From Tamlana sp038148895 (GTDB lineage: Bacteria > Bacteroidota > Bacteroidia > Flavobacteriales > Flavobacteriaceae), in assembly GCA_038148895.1 (NCBI GenBank), contig JBBVGQ010000002.1: a stretch of 64,000 nucleotides of DNA. One strand, given 5' to 3'. Below are positions 1-9,626 of this stretch, in pieces. Under the pieces are notes generated by a model that saw nothing but the letters and a program-made list of their open reading frames with translations, ran no database searches and was not told the DNA's origin. The position numbers and the translations under genes were made by a program. Within the stretch, counting starts at the first letter, position 1; the number at the start of each line of letters is the position of its first letter.

Positions 1-2287
1 GTTTGCCGCTTAAGGTTTTTGGTGCGCTGTCCAAATATTGAAAAGCGTTTTGCTTGTTTAGAACTTCATCCAAAATATAGGCTGAAGCACCACCAGGAAC
101 ATCTTCATCAATAATAATAACCTTGTTGGTTTTTTCGATACTCTTAACAATATCGTGGTTCAAATCCAAAGGCATCAAGGATTGTACATCTATAATTTCG
201 ATATCAATACCAATAGCCAATAATTCTTTTGCGGCTTGCTCTACCAATCGCAATGTAGAACCGTATGACACTACCGTAATGTCCGACCCTTCTTTTATGG
301 TTTCAACAACCCCAATAGGTGTTTTAAGTGCGCCAAGGTTGTTCGGCATTTTTTCCTTTAATCGATAGCCGTTTAAACATTCTACCACAATAGCGGGGTC
401 GTCACCAAGAAGCAAGGTGTTGTAGAAACCGGCAGCTTTGGTCATGTTTCTGGGCACCAACAGATTAACGCCCTTAACCAAGTTTAAAAGACCGCCCATT
501 TGCGACCCAGAATGCCAAATGCCTTCCAGTCTGTGGCCACGCGTTCTAATAATTAAAGGTGCTTTTTGTTTGCCTTTTGTACGGTAATGGGTGGTTGCCA
601 GATCGTCGCTTATGGTTTGTAGGGCGTATAAAATATAATCCAAATACTGAATTTCGGCAATTGGTCTCAGTCCGCGTAATGCCAAGCCAATACCTTGCCC
701 AACAATGGTTGCTTCACGAATGCCTGTATCGGCAACGCGTAATTCCCCATATTTTTCCTGTAAACCTTCCAACCCTTGATTTACGTCGCCAATGTTTCCC
801 GTATCTTCACCAAAAACCAATGCTTCGGGATATCTGCCAAAAATGGCATCAAAGTTATCACGAAGAATGATGCGGCCGTCAACTTGTGGCGCATCGTCAT
901 TATAGGTTGGTTTTATTTCCTTTATTCGGGTGTTGGAGCCTTGCGTTTCCGAATATAAATGCGAACTGAATTTTGGTTGCACCTTCTCAAAAATAGCATT
1001 AATCCAGCTGCCAAGTTGTTTGCTTTCCGCGGTAGATTCGCCAATGGTATATCTTAATGCCTTTCTGGCGTGCGATAAAATGTCTTTTCGGGTCGGCTCA
1101 TTAATTGAGGTTAAGCTTTCCCTTATTTTAGCAATGAATACGCCATTTGCACTGGTCGTTTCAATTTGTTTTAGCATGGAAATAAGCTCTTGCTGCTCAT
1201 TTTTTATGGGCTTTAGGAAAGTACTCCAAGCATTTTTTTTGGCCTCCCGAACATCACGTTTTGCTATCCTATCAATTTCTGTCAAAACCTCATTGGTGGC
1301 AATACCGCTTTCAATCATCCATTCCCGCATTTTGGTATTACAATCGTGCTGGTTTTCCCATTCCAAACGCTCTGGTGTTTTATAGCGCTCATGCGAACCT
1401 GAGGTTGAGTGTCCTTGTGGTTGGGTGACTTCCGTAACGTGAATTATTACAGGAACATGCTCCTCTCGGGCAATGGCACCCGCCTCTTGAAAGGTTTCTA
1501 CCAAATTGGCATAATCCCAACCTTTTACACGAAGGATTTCAAAACCTTTGTTTTTGTCATCGCGCTGAAACCCTTTTAATATTTCTGAAATATTTTCTTT
1601 TGTGGTTTGGTGTTTGGCATGCACTGAGATGCCGTATTCGTCATCCCAAATGCTTATCACCATGGGTACTTGCAACACACCTGCTGCATTAATGGTTTCA
1701 AAAAACAGTCCTTCACTTGTACTGGCATTACCGATGGTTCCCCAAGCCACTTCATTTCCATTTACGGAAAAATTGGTGGCATTGATGCCTTTAACTTCCC
1801 TAAAAATTTTAGAGGCCTGTGCTAAGCCCAATAAACGTGGCATCTGCCCAGCAGTAGGTGAAATGTCTGAACTTGAGTTGTACTGTTTGGTGAGGTTTTT
1901 CCAACTGCCGTTATCATTCAAACTGTGGGTAACAAAATGCCCACCCATTTGACGACCGGCCGACATGGGTTCCAACTCTAAATTGGTGTTGGCATATAGG
2001 CCAGCAAAAAATTGCTCTGGAGTAAGTTCTCCCAGTGCCATCATAAAGGTTTGGTCCCTATAGTAGCCCGACCGCCAATCACCTTTCAAAAAGGCTTTTG
2101 CCATGGCTAATTGAGGCACTTCCTTTCCATCACCAAAAATACCGAATTTAGCCTTACCTGTAAGTACTTCGCGACGACCTAACAAACTACATTCTCTGCT
2201 GATAACCGCTGTTTTGTAGTCGTTTATGACTTCAGCTTTAAAATCTTCAAATGAGAGGTTATTTTCCAGGTCTGGTAGGGTTTGCAT
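1..2287 (-). CDS. Branched-chain 2-oxoacid dehydrogenase E1, alpha-beta fusion (3' end cut by window)
   Basis: Thiamine-diphosphate-dependent E1 component that decarboxylates 2-oxoisovalerate-type acids and passes the acyl group to lipoylated E2. About 762 codons are visible from the ATG at 2287. The N-terminal half is the alpha-type dehydrogenase domain (GNASTSEGLFFE cofactor-loop region, then WDDEYGIS). The second half is the transketolase-like beta domain (FGEDTGNIGDVNQG, then GIREATIVGQGIGLALRG, then EDVPGGASAYILDEVL). Bacteroidota commonly carry alpha and beta as one chain, so this is a natural fusion. The C-terminus lies off the left edge, probably only some tens of residues away. It is transcribed alone from a good TAnnTTTG promoter at 2308-2338. 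The exact substrate (branched-chain versus another 2-oxoacid) is inferred from the family. Confidence 0.9.
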   Translation of the reverse strand, partial: MQTLPDLENNLSFEDFKAEVINDYKTAVISRECSLLGRREVLTGKAKFGIFGDGKEVPQLAMAKAFLKGDWRSGYYRDQTFMMALGELTPEQFFAGLYANTNLELEPMSAGRQMGGHFVTHSLNDNGSWKNLTKQYNSSSDISPTAGQMPRLLGLAQASKIFREVKGINATNFSVNGNEVAWGTIGNASTSEGLFFETINAAGVLQVPMVISIWDDEYGISVHAKHQTTKENISEILKGFQRDDKNKGFEILRVKGWDYANLVETFQEAGAIAREEHVPVIIHVTEVTQPQGHSTSGSHERYKTPERLEWENQHDCNTKMREWMIESGIATNEVLTEIDRIAKRDVREAKKNAWSTFLKPIKNEQQELISMLKQIETTSANGVFIAKIRESLTSINEPTRKDILSHARKALRYTIGESTAESKQLGSWINAIFEKVQPKFSSHLYSETQGSNTRIKEIKPTYNDDAPQVDGRIILRDNFDAIFGRYPEALVFGEDTGNIGDVNQGLEGLQEKYGELRVADTGIREATIVGQGIGLALRGLRPIAEIQYLDYILYALQTISDDLATTHYRTKGKQKAPLIIRTRGHRLEGIWHSGSQMGGLLNLVKGVNLLVPRNMTKAAGFYNTLLLGDDPAIVVECLNGYRLKEKMPNNLGALKTPIGVVETIKEGSDITVVSYGSTLRLVEQAAKELLAIGIDIEIIDVQSLMPLDLNHDIVKSIEKTNKVIIIDEDVPGGASAYILDEVLNKQNAFQYLDSAPKTLSGK

Positions 2288-2307
2288 TTACTCAAGTTTA
2301 GCTTGGG

Positions 2308-2338
2308 CAAAAGTAGTTAATTTTTGCTTTCTCTCCAA
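2308..2338 (-). promoter_or_regulatory. Bacteroidota-type promoter of the E1 gene
   Basis: On the minus strand TTG (2338-2336) is followed after 20 bases by TACTTTTG (2315-2308). This fits the flavobacterial consensus TTG-N17-23-TAnnTTTG. It lies about 20 bases upstream of the ATG at 2287, implying a very short leader. Confidence 0.7.
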
Positions 2339-2450
2339 TAATATTGAATGCTAAATGGTTGTTAAATTTGTAAAAAAATATGATTTTGCGACTAAAATTT
2401 AAAAAATAATCACTTAAAACGCGTTTTGTGTTAGAATTATTTAAAATACT

Positions 2451-5282
2451 TTAATACCAGCGTCTTCTAAACAAGCCTAATAAGGATTGTGGGTCTAAAG
2501 TGAACTTAAAACGTATTTTTTGGTCGTAATGCGCTTGACCAATTTCCCAACCCAAGTTGGAATAAACAGGAAAGTAAATCTCAAAATAATCGGTTACTAA
2601 ATTAACCCGAATACCTGAATCGTAAACAAAATGGGCAGTATCCATTCTATTTTTTACCAATCCAATATCTCCATAGGCCAAGATATATTTCCAAAGAGTT
2701 GTGCTTGCATTTAATGTGGTTATCCATTGGTTGGCAAAGGGAGTATCCAATTTCGATTTGAAACCACCCTCGGCAGTAATATACTGTTGACTGAATATTC
2801 CTGTGGCTTCAGATCTACCCAAATAGTTGTAATCGAATAAGTAATCAGTTGGCCTATCGAGTGCAAAGCTGAAATAATTTGAGCTTGGATCTGTATTATT
2901 TTCAAGAAATGCTCCGGCGAACATGCGTAGATTTAATTGCCTGTTGCTTTCGAAAAGACGTCTGTATTCATAATTAAAAGATAGTTTGCTGAATTTTTTT
3001 CCGATTTGAAAATCGGCAAACCAGCTACTGAAATTAATTAAGTTGTCATTTGAATCGATATAGCGAATATCAAAAATATTGTAATTAGGCTCAGTAGACG
3101 TGAAAACATTATTGACGTCTTTATCCCTTTTTATGTTTACGTGCCTCAATTTTAGCATACTGCGCTTGTTGGACCGAAAGTCGTCGTTTTGCCGAAACAT
3201 GAGCGTTAATGAGGGCGTAAATTGGGTAACAAATAGGCCTGGTGCATACGAAGAATAACCACCAACAACACCATAATTAATAAAGTATAGATTGCTGTTA
3301 TCTAAATAATGTGTTTGTGAAACCGCTCCAGAACCAGTTAATGACTGCGATTTAAACGCATAATTGGTGCTAAAGCTATAATTTAAAAGTTTTCTAAGAA
3401 CCGTTTTGTTATAGGTTTTTACACCTAAAGTTACACCGTCATAAATATTGTTAAACTCTGCCATGGGCATAAAAAAGACTTGATTGTAATTAGGGTCTTC
3501 AATGTCTTTAAATAAACGAAATTGAAGCGGTTTGTTGTTAAAAAAGAAACCCTTAAGCGATTTCCAATTGTCCCTAAGATTAATTTCTGGAATGGTGTTG
3601 TCGTAGTTTAAAACCAATTTATTGGCATCATTTCTAGGAATGGTTATGGTTTTGTCACCATCAATGTTTTCAACCCATGTTTTCGAAACAATATGGTCGT
3701 TATTAAGGCCGTATAAGGAAACAGGCATGCTGTTGTCCCTTTTATTTTTTATGGTGATGGTTATGGAATCCGCCGTTTTTTTAACTTTTTTAATCTTAAA
3801 ATCTATCTTCTTGCGGGTTTTTAGATAGTCATTAAAAAACCAATCGATATCTTTGAAAGTTTTTGATTTTATATAGTTTTCAAAGGCCTTTGCAGAGGTT
3901 GCTTTTAGCTTGTTTTCAGCCAAAAAAAATTCAACACTTTCTTTAACGATATCGTGGTTTACAAAATCATCCAAATACTTCAAACCTATGCCAGCCTTGT
4001 ATTTATTGGCTATATTGTGGTTAAATTTTAATAACGAGTCCTTTTGCATGCTCAAAGGTTGGTCCCTATTGGTACGAGCCATAAGCATAAAGGCCAGAAT
4101 GTATTTGTCGTTAAATTTCATGTCTGCCACATGAAAAGATCGTACGCCCCAAAAATCGGCTATGGTGCCCAAAAATTTCATGTCGGGGTAGTGCTCATCA
4201 ACATAATTCATTAAGTAATAAATTTGTATGCCGTCAAGCAGCCATTGTTCTTTTCTAGGGTTGATCAATAAGGTGTTTTCTAAATAATTGTGCAACGCAA
4301 TTTTTAAAAGTTTAAGCTCGTATTGAAAATGACTAGGGTATGGTTTAACAAAACTTGGCAGAAAATTTAAGCCATAAATAGGATTTTTATCATTGTCAAT
4401 CTGGGACAGTAAAATTCTTTCATGCGGATATTTTCCAAAACTTTTAAAAAGGAAGTTGGTCACTTTTTCGGTGATCAATACTTTATCCAGAACCTCAAGG
4501 TCTTTGTCAACCATATCTGAAACAATGGAAAAACCTTCTGTTTGAATGGTGTTGAATTTTGAATTTTTACTGAGGAAAAGTTTGGTGTTAATTCTATCTT
4601 TTCCTTCCAGGTGAACAATTTGCTTGTTTGGAAGCTGGGTTATGCCAGCGGTGTTCAATTCTGAAGTCAAAACATAACCATTGGGATGTTCAATATCCAT
4701 GGTGATATCCGATTTCGGAATGAACATATCATCAAGGTCCTTGTTGCTATAATATTGCCATTCGCCATCATAAATGGCAGGGGTGATATACCAATACCTT
4801 AAATTATAATCGCCCTCGTTTGTGATGCCATAGCTTGTGAATTTGGAATTGGGTATTTGTACCGAATATTCTAAATCAATGGTATACGAGTCACCTGGTT
4901 TCAGGGGTTCGGGTAATTCTACCTTTATAACATCAATTTGATTTTTTACCTGTTGAAAATGCAATGCTTCACCATTTTGTTTTATTGAGGCCACAACGGA
5001 AAAGCCACGATCTTCGTTTTTTGCCAAATGAAAATCGTTTTTGTACTCGTCGGCCATTCTTATAGCCAATTGCGTTTTCTTTGTGGCGTAGCTATTGCTC
5101 CAATCGTTAAGGTAAATGGTGCTTAGCTCATCGCTTGAGGTATTTTGATATTGAATGGTTTGCGAGATTTTTATTTGCTTATTTTCTACATCAAATACCG
5201 CTTTCAGGTCTATTTTATTTTGACCAAAGGTAGAAAAGCAGACACATGAGAAAGCAACAAATTTTATTAGGAAGAATCTCAA
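2451..5282 (-). CDS. Inactive M1-peptidase-like domain fused to an outer-membrane beta-barrel
   Basis: Predicted secreted protein of about 943 residues. After the signal peptide (FFLIKFVAFSCVCFSTFGQ) comes an M1-aminopeptidase-like N-terminal beta domain and a degenerate catalytic domain. Where active M1 enzymes have HEXXH...WLxEG, this protein has HNYLE...WLLDG, so the catalytic Glu and the second zinc His are gone and the third ligand is Asp. The last ~350 residues alternate aromatic and polar strands and end in an aromatic residue, as in outer-membrane barrels. No ATG precedes the signal peptide: TTG codons at 5282, 5309 and 5366 are all possible starts; 5282 puts the hydrophobic segment at the N-terminus. 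A surface or outer-membrane role is inferred; a peptidase role is unlikely. Confidence 0.7.
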   Translation of the reverse strand: MRFFLIKFVAFSCVCFSTFGQNKIDLKAVFDVENKQIKISQTIQYQNTSSDELSTIYLNDWSNSYATKKTQLAIRMADEYKNDFHLAKNEDRGFSVVASIKQNGEALHFQQVKNQIDVIKVELPEPLKPGDSYTIDLEYSVQIPNSKFTSYGITNEGDYNLRYWYITPAIYDGEWQYYSNKDLDDMFIPKSDITMDIEHPNGYVLTSELNTAGITQLPNKQIVHLEGKDRINTKLFLSKNSKFNTIQTEGFSIVSDMVDKDLEVLDKVLITEKVTNFLFKSFGKYPHERILLSQIDNDKNPIYGLNFLPSFVKPYPSHFQYELKLLKIALHNYLENTLLINPRKEQWLLDGIQIYYLMNYVDEHYPDMKFLGTIADFWGVRSFHVADMKFNDKYILAFMLMARTNRDQPLSMQKDSLLKFNHNIANKYKAGIGLKYLDDFVNHDIVKESVEFFLAENKLKATSAKAFENYIKSKTFKDIDWFFNDYLKTRKKIDFKIKKVKKTADSITITIKNKRDNSMPVSLYGLNNDHIVSKTWVENIDGDKTITIPRNDANKLVLNYDNTIPEINLRDNWKSLKGFFFNNKPLQFRLFKDIEDPNYNQVFFMPMAEFNNIYDGVTLGVKTYNKTVLRKLLNYSFSTNYAFKSQSLTGSGAVSQTHYLDNSNLYFINYGVVGGYSSYAPGLFVTQFTPSLTLMFRQNDDFRSNKRSMLKLRHVNIKRDKDVNNVFTSTEPNYNIFDIRYIDSNDNLINFSSWFADFQIGKKFSKLSFNYEYRRLFESNRQLNLRMFAGAFLENNTDPSSNYFSFALDRPTDYLFDYNYLGRSEATGIFSQQYITAEGGFKSKLDTPFANQWITTLNASTTLWKYILAYGDIGLVKNRMDTAHFVYDSGIRVNLVTDYFEIYFPVYSNLGWEIGQAHYDQKIRFKFTLDPQSLLGLFRRRWY

Positions 5283-5414
5283 TTTTTCAATAACATTAAT
5301 GGTTAGCAATTTGTTTAAGGCGATGCAATATAGTAAAATATGGCGGCAAAAAATGATCCTTAACAAATATTATGCACGCATAGGTAATTTTGGTTTAAAA
5401 CGAAAAGACAGAAC

Positions 5415-6104
5415 TTAAAAATTTGGGCTTAATCTTGAATCTTTGTAGAATGCGTCCAATATTGCAATCACTTCGTCTTCACTGTCAACCAAGTGTATAA
5501 GATCTAAATCTTTGGCACTAACATTTCCAAATGAATTTAAAAGTGTTTTCTTAATCCAATCTATTAGGCCTTCCCAAAAATCTGTTCCCACTAATATTAT
5601 AGGGAATTTCCCAATTTTATGGGTTTGTATAAGGGTAAGAGCCTCAAAAAATTCATCAAGCGTACCAAAGCCTCCGGGCATAACCACAAAGCCTTGGGAG
5701 TACTTTACAAACATAACCTTGCGCACAAAAAAGTAATCGAAATCCAAACTTTTATCTGGATCAATATATGGGTTATCATGTTGCTCAAAAGGTAGCTCTA
5801 TATTAAGTCCAACCGATGTGCCACCGCCTAAATGTGCGCCTTTGTTGCCCGCTTCCATAATCCCTGGACCACCACCAGTAATTACACCATAGCCGCCTTC
5901 CACAATTTTTTTGGCAATGTTTTCGGCAAGTTTATAGTATTTATCCTCCGGTTTTGTTCGTGCCGATCCAAATATGGATACACATGGACCTATCTTGCTC
6001 ATTTTTTCAAAACCATTGACGAACTCGCCCATGATTTTAAAAATGGCCCAAGAGTCATTGGTTTTTATCTCATTCCAGCCTTTATGGTGGTGTTCTTTTC
6101 TCAT
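5415..6104 (-). CDS. LOG family protein (TIGR00730-type Rossmann fold)
   Basis: This 229-residue cytosolic protein belongs to the LOG/'lysine decarboxylase-like' family, whose characterised members are nucleoside 5'-monophosphate phosphoribohydrolases. The phosphate-binding GGGPGIMEA (77-85) and the family signature PGGFGTLDE (143-151) are intact, so it should be active. It has a longer N-terminus than minimal LOG proteins. It sits between uvrA (31 bases upstream) and the barrel protein (downstream), all on the minus strand, so co-transcription with uvrA is possible. Physiological substrate (AMP/GMP-type nucleotide) is inferred from the family only. Confidence 0.88.
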   Translation of the reverse strand: MRKEHHHKGWNEIKTNDSWAIFKIMGEFVNGFEKMSKIGPCVSIFGSARTKPEDKYYKLAENIAKKIVEGGYGVITGGGPGIMEAGNKGAHLGGGTSVGLNIELPFEQHDNPYIDPDKSLDFDYFFVRKVMFVKYSQGFVVMPGGFGTLDEFFEALTLIQTHKIGKFPIILVGTDFWEGLIDWIKKTLLNSFGNVSAKDLDLIHLVDSEDEVIAILDAFYKDSRLSPNF

Positions 6105-6135
6105 AAATTTCAGTGTTATAAATTTTACTAACCCG

Positions 6136-8967
6136 CTAATTTAGTTCTTTTTTCAAGAATTTAGCCGTGTAGCTTTTTTTGTCTTTTATTACTTCTTCGG
6201 GTGTGCCTTCTGCCACAATTTTTCCTCCACCTTTTCCACCTTCATAGCCTATGTCAATAATATGGTCTACCGTTTTGATAACATCCAGATTATGCTCAAT
6301 AATAAGTACGGTATTGCCTTTATTTACCAATTTGTTGAGTACAGCCATAAGGACGCGAATGTCCTCGAAATGAAGGCCTGTGGTTGGTTCGTCGAGAATA
6401 TAAAACGTGTTTCCCGTATCTCTTTTTGAGAGTTCGGTAGCCAGCTTAATACGTTGGGCTTCACCTCCTGAAAGTGTGGTGCTTTGCTGTCCAAGTGTGA
6501 TATAACCCAAACCGACATCCTTGATTGTTTTTAGCTTTTTATGGATTTTTGGAATGTGCTCAAAGAAATCAACGGCCTCATTCATGGTCATGTTCAGCAC
6601 ATCGCTAATGGATTTTCCCTTATATCGAATTTCCAAAGTTTCACGATTAAAACGTTTGCCCTGGCACGTTTCGCATTCCACATAAACGTCTGGCAGAAAA
6701 TTCATTTCTATAACACGCAAACCACCTCCTTGACAGGTTTCGCATCGTCCGCCTTTCACATTAAAACTGAAACGTCCTGGTTTGTAACCACGTATCATAG
6801 CTTCGGGAATTTTAGCAAACAAGCTTCTGATCTCACTAAAAACGCCCGTATAAGTTGCAGGGTTACTTCGCGGTGTGCGCCCAATAGGCGATTGGTTAAT
6901 ATCAATCACCTTATCGGTATGCTCTAAACCTGATATGCTTTTGTAGGGCATTGGTTTTTTAACGCCATTAAAATAATGGGCATTCAAAATAGGGTAGAGA
7001 GTTTCGTTTATTAACGTAGATTTTCCGCTACCCGACACCCCTGTAACCCCAATCATTTTTCCCAAAGGAAACTTAACCGAAACATTCTTAAGGTTGTTAC
7101 CTGTACAACCTTTTAATTCCATAAATTTTCCGTTGCCTTCTCTTCGTTTTTTAGGGACTTTTATTTCCTTGGTGCCATTCAGGTAATCGGCCGTAAGGGT
7201 ATGGTGGGTTTTTAACTCGTCCGGATTGCCAATGCTAATGATATCGCCACCGTGTTTGCCAGCTTTTGGCCCAATATCGATTACATAATCGGCGCGTTCA
7301 ATCATGTCCTTGTCATGTTCAACAACAATAACCGAATTACCTATATCGCGAAGCGAAGCCAAGGAATTTATCAATTTTTCGTTGTCACGTTGGTGCAAAC
7401 CAATACTTGGTTCATCCAAAATATAAAGCACACCAACCAATTGCGATCCTATTTGGGTGGCTAACCTTATGCGTTGCGCCTCACCGCCAGAGAGTGATTT
7501 CGAGCTTCTGTTCAAGGCCAAATAATCCAACCCGACATCCAATAAAAACTGTAATCTGGACTTGATTTCCTTGACAACTTCTTCAGCAATCTTAAGCTGT
7601 TTTTCAGAAAGATGTTTATGTAAATTATTAAACCAATCGGCCAGTTCTGTAATATCCGTATTAGCCAGTTCGGCAATGTTTTTATTGTTAATTTTAAAAT
7701 AAAGTGACTCTTTTTTTAACCGTGAACCCTCACAAACTGGACAGGTAATTTTATCCATAAAATCTTTTGCCCAGCGTTTTAATGAAGTTGATTCTGCTGT
7801 TTTGTACTGATTTTCTATAAAGTTTGCAACACCTTCAAATTCAATTTTGTAATCTCGGGTTACGCCCAATGTTTTACTTTCTACGGAGAATTTTTCATTG
7901 CCGCCGTAAAGAATCATTTGTTTGGCTTCCTCAGGAATATCCTTATAAGGGTCAGACAGTTTAAAATTAAATCTTTGGGCAATGGTTTCAAGCTGTTTGA
8001 AAATCCAACTGTTTTTTTCTGGGCCATGGGGTGCCAAAGCTCCATTTTTTATTGATAGTGAAGGATTTGGAACAATTTTATGCTCATTGATTTGATGTAG
8101 CGTGCCAATACCATTGCAGTTAGGGCAAGCTCCTTTTGGGGAGTTAAATGAAAAATTGTTAGGCTCAGGATTGGGGTATGAAATTCCACTTGACGGACAC
8201 ATTAAACTTCTACTAAAATAACGCGTTTCATTGGTGTCTTGGTCAATAACCAAAAGCACATCTTCACCGTGGTACATGGCCGTGTTGATAGTTTCGGTCA
8301 AGCGCTTATCGTTATCAACTTGGTCATTAATTACCAAGCGGTCTATGACTATTTCAATATCATGGGTTTTATAACGATCCAGTTTCATGCCCCGAACAAT
8401 ATCGCGAATCTCACCATCGGTTCTCACCTTTACAAATCCTTGCTTGGCTATTTGCTCAAAAAGTTCGCGATAATGCCCTTTTCTAGAACGCACAATAGGC
8501 GATAAAATATTAATGCGTTTGCCCTTAAAATCACTTATGATGAGTTCTTTTATTTGCTCATCGCTGTAGCTCACCATTTTTTCACCCGTGTTGTAGCTGT
8601 AGGCATCACTCGCACGAGCAAACAACAAACGCATGAAATCGTAAATTTCGGTTATTGTGCCAACCGTTGAGCGAGGTGATTTGCTTGTTGTTTTTTGTTC
8701 AATAGCGATGACGGGTGAAAGGCCATCAATTTTATCAACATCGGGGCGTTCCAAACCACCTAAAAACTGCCGTGCATAGGGCGAGAATGTTTCAATATAT
8801 CGGCGTTGCCCTTCAGCATAAATTGTATCGAAAGCCAATGAAGATTTTCCGCTTCCAGACAAGCCCGTAATAACCACAAGCTTCTCTCTGGGAATGGATA
8901 CATCAATGTTTTTAAGATTGTGTACCCGTGCTCCTTTTACTTCAATAAAATCGGTGAATTGGCTCAT
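6136..8967 (-). CDS. uvrA: Excinuclease ABC subunit A
   Basis: Damage-recognition ATPase of nucleotide excision repair; forms a dimer and loads UvrB. At 943 residues it has normal length. Both ABC modules are complete: Walker A GLSGSGKSS and GVSGSGKST, signatures SLSGGEAQRI and TLSGGEAQRI, and LDEPSIGLHQ and LDEPTTGLHF Walker B/D-loops. The C-terminal zinc module has its CETCQGG...CETCQGK pairs. The first zinc module is unusual: its first pair reads CPSS instead of CPxC, while the second pair (CPNC) is kept. Start is the ATG at 8967, preceded by a TACCTTTGC -7 element. Confidence 0.98.
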   Translation of the reverse strand: MSQFTDFIEVKGARVHNLKNIDVSIPREKLVVITGLSGSGKSSLAFDTIYAEGQRRYIETFSPYARQFLGGLERPDVDKIDGLSPVIAIEQKTTSKSPRSTVGTITEIYDFMRLLFARASDAYSYNTGEKMVSYSDEQIKELIISDFKGKRINILSPIVRSRKGHYRELFEQIAKQGFVKVRTDGEIRDIVRGMKLDRYKTHDIEIVIDRLVINDQVDNDKRLTETINTAMYHGEDVLLVIDQDTNETRYFSRSLMCPSSGISYPNPEPNNFSFNSPKGACPNCNGIGTLHQINEHKIVPNPSLSIKNGALAPHGPEKNSWIFKQLETIAQRFNFKLSDPYKDIPEEAKQMILYGGNEKFSVESKTLGVTRDYKIEFEGVANFIENQYKTAESTSLKRWAKDFMDKITCPVCEGSRLKKESLYFKINNKNIAELANTDITELADWFNNLHKHLSEKQLKIAEEVVKEIKSRLQFLLDVGLDYLALNRSSKSLSGGEAQRIRLATQIGSQLVGVLYILDEPSIGLHQRDNEKLINSLASLRDIGNSVIVVEHDKDMIERADYVIDIGPKAGKHGGDIISIGNPDELKTHHTLTADYLNGTKEIKVPKKRREGNGKFMELKGCTGNNLKNVSVKFPLGKMIGVTGVSGSGKSTLINETLYPILNAHYFNGVKKPMPYKSISGLEHTDKVIDINQSPIGRTPRSNPATYTGVFSEIRSLFAKIPEAMIRGYKPGRFSFNVKGGRCETCQGGGLRVIEMNFLPDVYVECETCQGKRFNRETLEIRYKGKSISDVLNMTMNEAVDFFEHIPKIHKKLKTIKDVGLGYITLGQQSTTLSGGEAQRIKLATELSKRDTGNTFYILDEPTTGLHFEDIRVLMAVLNKLVNKGNTVLIIEHNLDVIKTVDHIIDIGYEGGKGGGKIVAEGTPEEVIKDKKSYTAKFLKKELN

Positions 8968-9006
8968 AAAATCTTAGCAAATTTGCCTGTTTTGTAGGCA
9001 AGATTG

Positions 9007-9014
9007 CAAAGGTA
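9007..9014 (-). promoter_or_regulatory. Candidate -7 element for uvrA
   Basis: The minus strand reads TACCTTTGC, a match to TAnnTTTG(C), 40 bases upstream of the uvrA ATG. No clear TTG is seen 19-21 bases further upstream. The leader between it and the ATG holds a small hairpin, TTGCCT (8983-8988) with AGGCAA (8996-9001). Confidence 0.45.
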
Positions 9015-9100
9015 CAATTTTAGTTGTTAAATTGTTGTGAAGATTTATTTTGGATTTCTTATCATTGTGGAAGAAACAACCATTTGAACTAAAAATAAAG

Positions 9101-9625
9101 ATGAAATTATTAGGAATAGGTTCGCGGATAGACCACCCAGAATATGGAAAAGGCGTAGTAACCAATGTGACTTCACAACACTATTGGGTAACTTTTATTG
9201 AAAACGGATTGGAAACCATTGATTTGGATAGCGAAATTGAAGTTATTGAAGCAGCCGATGGCGATGTGGATACCGTTAGCTTTTTCGAAGTAGAAAGCAG
9301 CCTTGTAAAGATATTAAAAAAATGGAGCGATGTGAGCGAAATTGTGCCTATAGCCGATAAATATAAAGGAGGGAAAATAATTCTTGAACCTGCCGATACA
9401 AGCTTGAAACCCTACGAATTGCCCATCGATACGTTTTTTCATAAAATTACTATGGTAAGAGACAGACTTCGTGTTATGGAGCAACGCATAAATTCCAGCG
9501 ATTTGGATGAACAAGGCAAAATAGATTTACAGCAATATATAACAAGAATTTATGGCAGTTTAACCAGTTTTAATGTACTGTTCAAATCTAAGAGCCATAA
9601 TTTTGTTGGACAAAAAGGGAAGTAG
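9101..9625 (+). CDS. Conserved hypothetical protein with SH3-like N-terminal module
   Basis: A 174-residue soluble protein of unknown function. The N-terminal ~40 residues (GSRIDHPEYGKGVVTNV, then YWVTF and a GLETIDL strand) resemble the small SH3-like tail of UvrD/PcrA helicases, which in this window reads VGNTVKHIRFGTGEV. Such tails bind protein or nucleic acid. The rest is helical and charged and shows no recognisable motif. The start is the ATG at 9101; an in-frame TTG at 9050 would add 17 residues outside the conserved module. It is divergent from uvrA and abuts the next minus-strand gene with one base between stops. Confidence 0.75.
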   Translation: MKLLGIGSRIDHPEYGKGVVTNVTSQHYWVTFIENGLETIDLDSEIEVIEAADGDVDTVSFFEVESSLVKILKKWSDVSEIVPIADKYKGGKIILEPADTSLKPYELPIDTFFHKITMVRDRLRVMEQRINSSDLDEQGKIDLQQYITRIYGSLTSFNVLFKSKSHNFVGQKGK

Positions 9626-9626
9626 T

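Noticed and set aside
2451..5366. Active M1 metallopeptidase
   Set aside because: HEXXH and the third Glu ligand are lost; only the scaffold remains.
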